Shown one piece after another: positions 1 through 6,972 of a stretch of 15,298 nucleotides of DNA (positions are counted from its first letter, which is position 1; each line of letters opens with the position of its first letter). The DNA comes from JBBDRW01 sp040905265. Its GTDB lineage: Bacteria; Bacteroidota; Rhodothermia; Balneolales; Balneolaceae. The stretch is taken from the NCBI GenBank assembly GCA_040905265.1, contig JBBDRW010000180.1, positions 1-15,298 on the forward strand. The letters run 5' to 3'. A program made the translations under genes and the position numbers. The notes beneath the pieces were generated by a model that saw only the letters and a program-made list of their open reading frames with translations, searched no databases and had not been told where the DNA came from.

Positions 1-1
1 T

Positions 2-1240
2 CTGGTCAGTCTTTTGTTTGCTGCAGGGGCCAGAATGCTGGAGGTCGCTAGTCGCGGTTTTCGGTCCCCGACCAGGTTTCTCTGGCTTGCTGCGTTGCTG
101 CTAACCGCCGGGCTGGCGGCAATAGCTCCGCTTCGTACATCTGCACCTGAAATTTCGGCGACAGAGACTGTCTATACCCCTGAAGAAGGAGATGCTTCAA
201 CTGTTGCTTCCTATTCCCAACCCAGCCTGTCCGACCGGGCCATCAAGACGATTCGTCAGCTTAGAGATTGGCCGATGACGTTGCTGGCATCCCGTACCGG
301 TGAGAAGATTGGTCCGGTGGCAGGGATGATCTGGCTCTTGCTCACGCTGATCCTGTTTTCTGTTGGGGTCATTACCCTTGGACGGTATCATTATCTGCGA
401 AAACGGTGGCCTGTCGTGAACGTCTCGGGTTGTGAGGCTCGTCTGACACCAGACCGGGGGCCGGCACTTATTGGAGTGATCCGTCCTGAAATTGTTGTGC
501 CGGAGTGGTTGCTGAATGCATCGGATGAAGAGCGCAAGCTTGTTGTCATGCATGAGCTGGAGCATCTTCGTGCCCGTGATCCGATGGTATTGATTCTTGG
601 ATGCCTGATTGTGGCACTCATACCGTGGAATCCGGTTGTCTGGTGGATGTTGTACCGTCTCCGACTTTGTATTGAACTGGATTGTGATGCACGGGTGCTC
701 AACAAAGGAGCACTGCCGAGATCTTACGGTTCTATGTTACTTGACGTTGCCGGACGTAACTCCGGCCTTCTTCATGGTGTTCCGGCATTTTCCGGTTCAC
801 CTTCAATTTTAAAACAACGGTTACTTGCCATGACAACTAATACCAAACAGACACCTGCTGCTCTGACTGTATTGTTTACCGTATTCAGCGCTTCTCTTCT
901 CTTTTTTGCGTGTGACTCTACGATGATTACCGATGCACAGACCATTGAAGAGTTGCACGAAACGGTTACGGAGAGGTCAAATTCAGACAACTCACTCACC
1001 GTTCGTGGTTATGGTGGAGAAGAAGATCCACTCATTGTGATCGATGGAGAGATTATGGCAGACTTTGACCTGAGTGGAATCAGCCCCAAAGATATCGAAA
1101 GCATCTCTGTCCTGAAGGGAGAAGCTGCTGAAGACAAGTACAAAGATGATGGAAAGAACGGGGTTATTGAGATCAAACTTAAATCTGAGGTTGAAACTGA
1201 AGTTGAGACTGAGACTGAAATTGAGGTTGAGGAGAGTTAA
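2..1240 (+). CDS. BlaR1-like M56 zinc metallopeptidase with C-terminal TonB-plug-like domain (5' end outside window)
   Basis: Membrane-embedded metallopeptidase of the BlaR1/MecR1 (M56) family. These proteins sense an extracytoplasmic signal and normally act on a BlaI-type repressor. The reading frame is open to the window edge, so the N-terminus is missing; the first in-frame start inside is TTG at 14. Counting from there, HELEH at residues 180-184 is the HExxH zinc site. It is preceded by the family block GPALIGVIRPEIVVPEWL and followed by ELDCDARVL, which should hold the third ligand. Hydrophobic segments lie near residues 22-40, 103-123, 190-213 and 282-300. The C-terminal part, about 328-391 (PLIVIDG...IESISVLKG...NGVIEIKLK), resembles the TonB-receptor plug motif, a fusion known in Bacteroidota M56 proteins. 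It ends in an acidic repeat tail, VETEVETETEIEVEES. The expected BlaI partner would lie upstream of the window. Family is sure; signal and target are unknown. Confidence 0.9.
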   Translation: MVSLLFAAGARMLEVASRGFRSPTRFLWLAALLLTAGLAAIAPLRTSAPEISATETVYTPEEGDASTVASYSQPSLSDRAIKTIRQLRDWPMTLLASRTGEKIGPVAGMIWLLLTLILFSVGVITLGRYHYLRKRWPVVNVSGCEARLTPDRGPALIGVIRPEIVVPEWLLNASDEERKLVVMHELEHLRARDPMVLILGCLIVALIPWNPVVWWMLYRLRLCIELDCDARVLNKGALPRSYGSMLLDVAGRNSGLLHGVPAFSGSPSILKQRLLAMTTNTKQTPAALTVLFTVFSASLLFFACDSTMITDAQTIEELHETVTERSNSDNSLTVRGYGGEEDPLIVIDGEIMADFDLSGISPKDIESISVLKGEAAEDKYKDDGKNGVIEIKLKSEVETEVETETEIEVEES

Positions 1241-1271
1241 TACTGCTGTTATCTCTGAAACTTACCCTTTA

Positions 1272-1706
1272 TCAATATACCAGTTCTGTCCAGAGCCTTC
1301 CGGTCTCCGACTCGTATAGATAGGTCCAGTTGCGGCCTAACAGTCGTCCTGATGCCCTGTAGAGGCGGGGGCTCTGAGGACGTTCCTTCGGAGCAAGAAG
1401 TGCATATCCCTCGAGAAGGCCGATACTCAAAGAAACCTGTTCAAATTTATGATGTTCTGTATATGACTTGTGGCCCTGACCGACTTCGTACATATTGATC
1501 CGCATTTTATGTTCTTCATCATAGTAGCAGGAAAAATCGCCTGTAATAGATGTGATATTAATATTGGAATGGATCTCATAGGTATCGATCACTAACTGGC
1601 TGCAATCCTTCGAATTAACAACCGTCAAAGCAATGAATGCCGGAAAAACGATCAGAACCACAGCCAGGAATGACCAGAAAGATATTTTTTTAAAGTTACG
1701 TATCAT
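1272..1706 (-). CDS. Small single-pass membrane protein, unknown function
   Basis: I do not recognise this 144-residue protein. The N-terminus is basic (MIRNFKK) and is followed by one hydrophobic segment at about residues 9-30, which could be a signal anchor or an uncleaved signal peptide. The rest is polar and probably extracytoplasmic. Two cysteines, C35 and C60, could form a disulfide if exported. There is no lipobox. It is convergent with the M56 gene, with 31 bases between stops. It is upstream of nothing on its own strand, since mpg is transcribed the same way but ends 170 bases before its start. Its coding character is plausible: one long frame, a sensible N-terminus and no competing gene. 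No function can be assigned. Confidence 0.6.
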   Translation of the reverse strand: MIRNFKKISFWSFLAVVLIVFPAFIALTVVNSKDCSQLVIDTYEIHSNINITSITGDFSCYYDEEHKMRINMYEVGQGHKSYTEHHKFEQVSLSIGLLEGYALLAPKERPQSPRLYRASGRLLGRNWTYLYESETGRLWTELVY

Positions 1707-1771
1707 GTCTGCCTAATATGACTGAACCCCTAAAATAAAACAAGTTTTTTAGTAGAAGAAAATCCTATTCC

Positions 1772-1861
1772 TCAAACGATAGGGTCGACGGTCAGCTCTG
1801 TACCGGGATCGGGCCAGAGAATACCTTGTGTGCAGTCTTTCTCTATTACGTGCGTTTTCAA
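1772..1861 (-). CDS. Possible 29-codon small ORF just downstream of mpg
   Basis: Directly after the mpg stop, the minus strand carries a strong ribosome-binding sequence, AAGGAG at 1875-1870, then 8 bases, then a TTG that could open a 29-residue frame. The peptide begins MKTHVIEKDC and ends TELTVDPIV before TGA at 1774-1772. The ideal spacing and its position at the tail of the mpg transcript are the only support. The TTG start, the short length and the lack of any recognised family keep this tentative. The AAGGAG could also be chance. Confidence 0.25.
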   Translation of the reverse strand: MKTHVIEKDCTQGILWPDPGTELTVDPIV

Positions 1862-1875
1862 GCAATACTCTCCTT

Positions 1876-2469
1876 TTATATATAGAATCTCCAGGGCCGT
1901 TTTGCATCTTCGCCGGCGTACTCTACACCGATTCTTGGCCCGGTTTGAATCCGGTTGTCGGAACATTCCAGCCCGCGATCTTCGATCCATATCCTTTCAC
2001 CGAGCAGGTCCGTTCCGGTGTGAGCAGTCCGGATTCCCAGCGCCTGTGTGAGCTTGCCGGGGCCGTCACTGACCGTCCGGGTGAGTGTCTCATGCTGGCG
2101 GCGCTTCAGGATCTGAGCGGTTCCGTCGAGTGGCCGGACAGCGCGGATCAGGACTGCGTCTGCAAGTCCCTTTCGGTTGGTCACAACATTGAAAAGATGG
2201 TGGATGCCGTAACAGAGGTAGACATAGGCGTGTCCGGGTTCTTCATACATTACTTCGGTACGCGGGGTTCTTAGCCCGTCATTTGCATGGCACGCCTTGT
2301 CGTCCCGGCCGCAGTAGGCTTCCGTCTCTGTAATCACCCCGGAAGTCATGACTCCGCCGATTCGTGTGCAGAGGATTTTCCCAATCAGTTTCCGGCTTAT
2401 ATCCACTACATTCGGGGCTTCATAAAAGCTGCGGGGAAGTTTTTCGCCGGGTTTCATATCGTTCTTCAT
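1876..2469 (-). CDS. mpg: 3-methyladenine DNA glycosylase, AAG/MPG family
   Basis: Monofunctional DNA glycosylase that starts base excision repair by releasing alkylated purines such as 3-methyladenine and, in the family generally, hypoxanthine. The 197-residue protein has normal family length and the AAG motifs in order. These are ITETEAY (46-52, with E50 and Y52 matching human E125 and Y127), H61 matching human H136, the block PGHAYVYLCYGIHHLFNVV with N94 matching human N169, and AVLIRAVRP with R109 matching human R182. Then come SDGPGKLTQALGI and the typical end PWRFYI. The usual PRN before the central block is PRT here, which is minor. Start ATG at 2469 is the longest; ATG at 2457 is an alternative, and neither has a clear Shine-Dalgarno. 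It is divergent from mutS across a 346-base gap, so two DNA-repair genes sit back to back. Confidence 0.95.
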   Translation of the reverse strand: MKNDMKPGEKLPRSFYEAPNVVDISRKLIGKILCTRIGGVMTSGVITETEAYCGRDDKACHANDGLRTPRTEVMYEEPGHAYVYLCYGIHHLFNVVTNRKGLADAVLIRAVRPLDGTAQILKRRQHETLTRTVSDGPGKLTQALGIRTAHTGTDLLGERIWIEDRGLECSDNRIQTGPRIGVEYAGEDAKRPWRFYI

Positions 2470-2623
2470 GCGTGTCAGATTTGCGGCTTGAATATGTTCA
2501 GGAAAATAGGATCCGTTCTTTTCTTATGCCATAATTTGATTGTATAATTAGAAGCAGGAGGGAAGCCGTTTCATCACTATGTACAGCGGTGCCGGCCGCG
2601 GCTGATTCTCTCATTCGCCAGCA

Positions 2624-2696
2624 AGTGTCGTGTCAACCATGCGATGTGGCAAAAGATCGAGGCTTGGCCCCGCAAGAGTATGGTTGACACGACACT
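2624..2696. repeat. Perfect 17-bp inverted repeat with 39-base centre (REP- or MITE-like)
   Basis: The left arm AGTGTCGTGTCAACCAT (2624-2640) and right arm ATGGTTGACACGACACT (2680-2696) are exact reverse complements. The 39-base centre has only weak internal pairing (GUGG 2646-2649 with CCGC 2670-2673). There is no T-run after either arm, so it is not a typical intrinsic terminator. A perfect 17-bp match this close together is very unlikely by chance. The likely identities are an extragenic palindrome, a very small non-autonomous element, or a shared regulatory site for the divergent genes. No second copy was noticed in this window. Confidence 0.8.
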
Positions 2697-2699
2697 AGT

Positions 2700-2734
2700 A
2701 TTCACCGCTTTTACCGGCCATAATGCCGGTGAAT
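2700..2734 (+). promoter_or_regulatory. Two mutually exclusive stem-loops upstream of mutS
   Basis: ATTCACCG (2700-2707) pairs perfectly with CGGTGAAT (2727-2734). Overlapping it, ACCGGC (2713-2718) pairs with GCCGGT (2725-2730) around a 6-base loop. Both use the same right-hand strand, so only one can form at a time. Alternative pairing in a leader is a hallmark of attenuators, but stems this short can be accidental and no ligand or function is known. Confidence 0.3.
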
Positions 2735-2763
2735 CTTCCCGGTTTCCTGTAACAGGTACGTTT

Positions 2764-2823
2764 ATGATTACAACAGGAATGGATCAAAGCACTATACAGC
2801 GCAGACACCGTCTCGATGAGTAA
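2764..2823 (+). CDS. Possible 19-codon upstream ORF overlapping the mutS start
   Basis: ATG at 2764 lies 7 bases after AGG (2754-2756) and opens a 19-codon frame that reads MITTGMDQSTIQRRHRLDE. Its TAA (2821-2823) falls just inside mutS, whose ATG is at 2816-2818. This arrangement could couple translation of mutS, which itself has no visible ribosome-binding site. The peptide resembles no known family, and short frames like this are common by chance. Confidence 0.2.
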   Translation: MITTGMDQSTIQRRHRLDE

Positions 2824-5539
2824 GAAGAAACAGACGCCGCTCATGCGGCAATACTTTGATATTAAGGAGAAGCACCCTGGAACGATTCTGCTGTTCCGGG
2901 TCGGGGATTTCTATGAGACGTTTTCGGATGATGCGGAACTCGTGAGCCGGGAGCTGGGTATTACTCTCACCAAGCGAAACAACGGCGGAGATCAGACTCC
3001 TCTGGCCGGCTTCCCGTTTCACGCACTGGACACCTACCTGCACAAACTGGTGAAAAAGGGGCACCGGGTTGCCATCTGTGAACAAACAGAAGATCCGGAG
3101 AGCGCGAAGAAGGCGGGCAGAAAGATTGTGGATCGTGAGGTGACCGAAATTACGACGCCTGGCATTACGATGTCCGAGAAACTGCTGGACCACAAACAGA
3201 ACAATTATATCGTCTCTGTCCACTGGTCCGGCAATGTGGCAGGAGTCGCATTTGCCGACATCTCAACTGGTGAGTTTGCACTGGGAGAGGTGAAGAGGGG
3301 AGACCTTGCTTCTCTGCTTCAAACGCTCTCTCCTCCGGAACTGCTTTTGCGCAAGAGCCTGAAGAACAACCTGCCCGAAGAGGCCGGTTCCTTCAACATT
3401 ACCTACATGGAAGAGTGGATTTATGAAGGGGAAAACGGCTATCACCAGCTGACCGGCCACTTCAAGACACACTCCCTGAAGGGGTTCGGGGTTGAAGAAT
3501 TATCGGTTGCCCATGTTGCGGCAGGAGCCCTTATGCAGTATATGCAGGAGACACAGAAATCCTCTCTCGGACACCTGAAGAAGCTGATTCCCTACGAGAA
3601 TACAGGCTATATGTCTCTCGACGGATCGACCCGCCGGAATCTGGAATTAACGGCCAGCCTTCAGCAGGGTGGATCGGAAGGGACTCTTGTCGCTATACTG
3701 GATGAGACCCGTACCGCTATGGGAGGCCGCCTGCTGAGGCGCTGGATGATGCGGCCGTTGAAGAAGCTTGCCGCCATTGAGGAGCGGCTGAACGCTGTTG
3801 AATGCTTCTACAACGACCATGAATGTCGCGACCGGCTCCGTCTGGAGCTGAAAGAGATGGGGGATCTGGAGCGGTTGATCTCCCGCATCAGTGTGGGCAG
3901 GACCAATGCCAGGGACCTTCAGCAGTTAGAGGGCTCACTGGGCCTGATCCCGGAGATCCGTGAAGGGCTTGCCGGAATTGAGGATCCGATGGCCCGTGAT
4001 ATTTCGGGGAGGCTCGATCCAATGGATGAACTCTGTGAACGTATCGGTGAAGCCATTGTTGAGGAACCTCCTGCATCTCTTCGGGACGGAGGGATCTTTC
4101 GGGAGGGATACCATGAAGAGCTGGATGAACTTCGGGATATCGCCCGGAATGGAAAAGAGTATATCGCTCGGATCAAGGACAAGCTGAGTAAGGAGACCGG
4201 GATCTCTTCGCTGAAAATCGGGTACAACAAAGTCTACGGTTATTACATCGAAGTGACCCACACCCACAAGGAGAAGGTGCCGGAGACCTTTATTCGCAAG
4301 CAGACACTGGTTAATTCCGAGCGCTACATCACGCCGGAACTGAAAGAGGTGGAAGAGAAGGTACTCTCGGCAGAGGAGAGAAGCAAGATCCTGGAGGCGG
4401 AACTGTTTGAGGAGCTGCGACTCTATGTGGCGGAGTTCGCCGGCCGGATTCAGGAAATTGCTATTGCAGTGGCAGAACTCGACTGCATTCAGAGCTTTGC
4501 AGAAGTCTCCTACCGGAATAACTATACCAAGCCGGTGGTTCATGACGGAGACCGGCTCCGGATTAAAAAGAGCCGGCACCCGGTTGTAGAGCGTACGCTG
4601 CCGCCCGGAGAGCCATTCATCCCGAATGATATCACCCTTGACAACGACGAGTATCAGATCCTGATCATCACCGGCCCGAATATGGCTGGCAAGAGTATTA
4701 TACTGCGACAAACCGGCCTGATCGTATTGATGGCGCAGATCGGTTGTTTTGTCCCCGCAAAGGAGGCTGAGATTGGCATTGTGGACAAGATCTTTACCAG
4801 GGTCGGGGCATCCGACAATCTGGCAGCGGGAGAGAGCACCTTTCTGGTAGAGATGAACGAGGCTGCCAATATCCTGAACAACGCCACGCCGAGGTCTCTT
4901 ATCCTGCTGGATGAGGTGGGGAGGGGAACCAGTACATTTGACGGGCTCAGTATCGCCTGGTCCCTTGTGGAGTATCTCCACAACAAGGCGGATGTGGCGG
5001 CCAAGACACTCTTTGCCACTCACTACCATGAGCTCAACGAGTTGGAAAATCTCTATAGCCGGATCAAGAATTTCAACGTGCTGGTAAAGGAGCATGACGG
5101 CAAGGTGATCTTTTTGCGGAAACTTGCACGGGGTGGAGCCGACCACAGCTATGGAATTCAGGTCGCAGATATGGCGGGCCTGCCCTCCATCGTGATCGAA
5201 CGTGCAAAAGTGATACTGAAAAACCTGGAGAGCCACTCTCTGAATCTGAACGGTGAGAATGCTGCTGACGCAGACGGGGAATCTGACGCCGTCTTGCCAG
5301 ACCGTCCGGAGAATAAGGAGGTGCTGAAGGGCGGAGCCCTGAACAAAGAGGCCGCCCGAAAAGGGATCAAACAGGTGGGCCGACAGGAGAAGATACCCCA
5401 GATGTCTCTCTTTCAAGCCTATGTGGATCCGAATCTGGAACAGGTAATGGATAAGCTTCAGGCAGCCGATACGGATCGCATGACACCAATTGACGCGCTG
5501 ATGCTCCTGAATGAACTGAAACGGCTGGTTGAGGATTGA
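2816..5539 (+). CDS. mutS: DNA mismatch repair protein MutS
   Basis: Mismatch-recognition ATPase that starts methyl-independent or methyl-directed mismatch repair with MutL. The 907-residue protein is slightly longer than usual for bacterial MutS1. The N-terminal mismatch-binding motif is F32-Y33-E34 within VGDFYETF, so this is true MutS1 and not MutS2. Connector, core and clamp domains follow. The ATPase has Walker A GPNMAGKS (620-627), the ABC-type signature ASDNLAAGESTFLVEM, Walker B LILLDE with D699-E700, and the ATHYHEL switch. Near the C-terminus, QMSLF (862-866) fits a beta-clamp-binding motif, preceded by a charged, probably flexible linker at about 800-860, and the end DALMLLNELKRL is the usual dimer helix. 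The start at 2816 gives the standard TPLMRQYFDIKEKHPGTILLF opening region. No Shine-Dalgarno is obvious; see the upstream ORF. The C-terminal linker explains the extra length. Confidence 0.98.
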   Translation: MSKKKQTPLMRQYFDIKEKHPGTILLFRVGDFYETFSDDAELVSRELGITLTKRNNGGDQTPLAGFPFHALDTYLHKLVKKGHRVAICEQTEDPESAKKAGRKIVDREVTEITTPGITMSEKLLDHKQNNYIVSVHWSGNVAGVAFADISTGEFALGEVKRGDLASLLQTLSPPELLLRKSLKNNLPEEAGSFNITYMEEWIYEGENGYHQLTGHFKTHSLKGFGVEELSVAHVAAGALMQYMQETQKSSLGHLKKLIPYENTGYMSLDGSTRRNLELTASLQQGGSEGTLVAILDETRTAMGGRLLRRWMMRPLKKLAAIEERLNAVECFYNDHECRDRLRLELKEMGDLERLISRISVGRTNARDLQQLEGSLGLIPEIREGLAGIEDPMARDISGRLDPMDELCERIGEAIVEEPPASLRDGGIFREGYHEELDELRDIARNGKEYIARIKDKLSKETGISSLKIGYNKVYGYYIEVTHTHKEKVPETFIRKQTLVNSERYITPELKEVEEKVLSAEERSKILEAELFEELRLYVAEFAGRIQEIAIAVAELDCIQSFAEVSYRNNYTKPVVHDGDRLRIKKSRHPVVERTLPPGEPFIPNDITLDNDEYQILIITGPNMAGKSIILRQTGLIVLMAQIGCFVPAKEAEIGIVDKIFTRVGASDNLAAGESTFLVEMNEAANILNNATPRSLILLDEVGRGTSTFDGLSIAWSLVEYLHNKADVAAKTLFATHYHELNELENLYSRIKNFNVLVKEHDGKVIFLRKLARGGADHSYGIQVADMAGLPSIVIERAKVILKNLESHSLNLNGENAADADGESDAVLPDRPENKEVLKGGALNKEAARKGIKQVGRQEKIPQMSLFQAYVDPNLEQVMDKLQAADTDRMTPIDALMLLNELKRLVED

Positions 5540-5753
5540 ACTGTGACAATCATCTAAGTCCGACAGACTCCTGGCTGGATTTGCACACCGTCCATTCATG
5601 CTTTGCCTTTTTCACCGAGTAGTGGCATTTTAGCTTTGCTGGCAGGGGATCTTCCCGCTGGAAATTACATACTTGCAGGGCTGTCCTGCCGGACGGAGCC
5701 AGACGAACTGGATTTTCTGTGATAACCGACTTATAACGAACTGGAAACAAATA

Positions 5754-6962
5754 ATGAACAGTATCAATATGAATGTAAACAAACAGAGAGTGTTAACGAT
5801 CTCAACCGGCCTCCTGCTGATTTCAGCGCTGGCATTTGCCGGCTGTGGGCAATCTTCGGAAACGATTACCCTGTCCGGAGGGGAATTTGGATATGACAAC
5901 GTTCCGATTTCGGTCGAGACCGAGCCGGGACGCTGGAGTGATGGAACGGCTCTCTGCCTGGAATCGGGAGGAGTATCCGTTGCCGGGCAGGTTGAAGAAC
6001 GGATGGACGGAAGCAGTGCCATCTGGTTTCTTGCCCAGGTTCCTGCCGGAGAGTCCGTAACCTATCAGGTCACAGAGAACGGGGATTGCCATGGCATTCT
6101 CTTCAACTGGGCCGAGACGGGTGAACGGGTAGTTACACTTGAAGCAGGAGGGATGCCAGTTCTGGAATATGTACATCCAGTCTACGATTCGGAGAATGTG
6201 GAAGATACCAAAAAGCCGTTTCACCACGTCTATGCGCCGTCCGGTGATCGACGGATTACAAAAGGGGTCGGCGGCCTCTACTCCCACCATCGGGGGATAT
6301 TTTTCGGCTATAACCAGACCCGTGTTGGAGAAGAGTCCTACGACATCTGGCATGCCTATGACGGCGAGCGATCGGAGCATGAACAGATTGAAAAAGAGTG
6401 GGCCGGCCCGGTTTTCGGCGGCCATGAACTGACCATTCACTGGAAAGGGTATGAAGGCGAGACATTTGCAATCGAGACGAGGCGGTTGCGGGCTTTTCAG
6501 GTATCGTCCGACCGAACGGTGATCGACCTGGAGACCACCCTTCGTTCTGTTGCAGGAGAGATCGAACTGGACGGAGATTTGCAGCATGCAGGCGTACAGT
6601 TCCGCACGGCGCAGTATGTGGCGGATAATAGTAATCAGACCCGTTATTTTCGGCCAGAGCCCTGGACAGACCACCCGGCTGATGAAGAGCTGGAGGATAT
6701 CGAGCGGTTTGTGGATCTCCCCTGGAATGCGTTTCAGTTTGTGATCGAAGAGGATGACTATACGGTCGGATATATCCGACATAGTGAAAATCCATCGGGC
6801 GGCCAGTTCTCTGAACGGCTCTACGGCCGGTTTGGGGAGTTCATCCCGACGGTCATAGACGAAGAGAATCCGCTTACTCTGCGCTACCGATTCCTGATTA
6901 TGGAAGGCCATGAGGTGAGCCGTGAGACGTTGAACTCCTTCGCAGCAGGATTTCAGGAGTAG
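5754..6962 (+). CDS. DUF6807 ('PmoA-like') lipoprotein
   Basis: A 402-residue exported lipoprotein of the DUF6807 family. Databases often name this family 'methane oxygenase PmoA', which is misleading because it has no relation to particulate methane monooxygenase. The sequence shows a basic N-region, a hydrophobic stretch (LLLISALAFAG) and a lipobox FAGC with C31 as the lipidated residue. The body carries the family blocks GGLYSHHRGIFFGYN, DIWHAY, DLQHAGVQFR and LPWNAFQFV, then FGEFIPTVID and LRYRFLIMEG at the end. Family members lie in carbohydrate-related loci of Bacteroidota and Planctomycetes, but the reaction is not established to my knowledge. The start was placed at ATG 5754 because it gives a normal signal peptide; ATG 5769 is also possible, and the longer frame from 5673 would bury the signal. 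The following gntR-type gene begins within about 10 bases, so the two are likely cotranscribed. Confidence 0.9.
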   Translation: MNSINMNVNKQRVLTISTGLLLISALAFAGCGQSSETITLSGGEFGYDNVPISVETEPGRWSDGTALCLESGGVSVAGQVEERMDGSSAIWFLAQVPAGESVTYQVTENGDCHGILFNWAETGERVVTLEAGGMPVLEYVHPVYDSENVEDTKKPFHHVYAPSGDRRITKGVGGLYSHHRGIFFGYNQTRVGEESYDIWHAYDGERSEHEQIEKEWAGPVFGGHELTIHWKGYEGETFAIETRRLRAFQVSSDRTVIDLETTLRSVAGEIELDGDLQHAGVQFRTAQYVADNSNQTRYFRPEPWTDHPADEELEDIERFVDLPWNAFQFVIEEDDYTVGYIRHSENPSGGQFSERLYGRFGEFIPTVIDEENPLTLRYRFLIMEGHEVSRETLNSFAAGFQE

Positions 6963-6972
6963 GGAAAAGATA
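6955..6972 (+). promoter_or_regulatory. Ribosome-binding site and apparent ATA start of the GntR gene
   Basis: AGGAG (6955-6959) and GGGA (6962-6965) lie inside and just after the end of the preceding lipoprotein gene, 10 and 4 bases before an in-frame ATA at 6970. No ATG, GTG or TTG exists in this frame between the upstream TGA (6931-6933) and ATG 7012. The position is where a GntR-family protein would normally begin, so the signal decides the start. Confidence 0.45.

Larger units (their letters stand above)
2470..2815. other. Divergent intergenic region between mpg and mutS
   Basis: This 346-base gap must hold promoters for both neighbours. Visible items are a TATAAT at 2543-2548 (+), a G/C-rich palindromic patch near 2591-2601, a perfect 17-bp inverted repeat (2624-2696), a second stem-loop region (2700-2734) and a short upstream ORF running into mutS (2764-2823). 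Each arm of the 17-bp repeat contains TTGACA, one reading toward each gene, but neither has a convincing -10 at normal spacing. No longer coding frame looks real here. Confidence 0.6.

Noticed and set aside
3935..5599. Long minus-strand frame of 554 codons opposite mutS
   Set aside because: It is fully antisense to a clear MutS, has no recognisable domain, and is His/Leu/Gln-rich in the way typical of shadows of GC-rich genes.
5675..5689. GCAGG/CCTGC hairpin before the DUF6807 gene, considered as a terminator of mutS
   Set aside because: The stem is only 5 bases and no T-run follows.
5823..6911. Minus-strand frame of 362 codons opposite the DUF6807 gene
   Set aside because: It is antisense to a recognised lipoprotein gene and has no family motif.
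5754..6962. Methane monooxygenase subunit identity suggested by the common 'PmoA' label
   Set aside because: The protein is a soluble lipoprotein with HHRG and QHAGVQ blocks of DUF6807; it has no membrane helices of a pMMO subunit.
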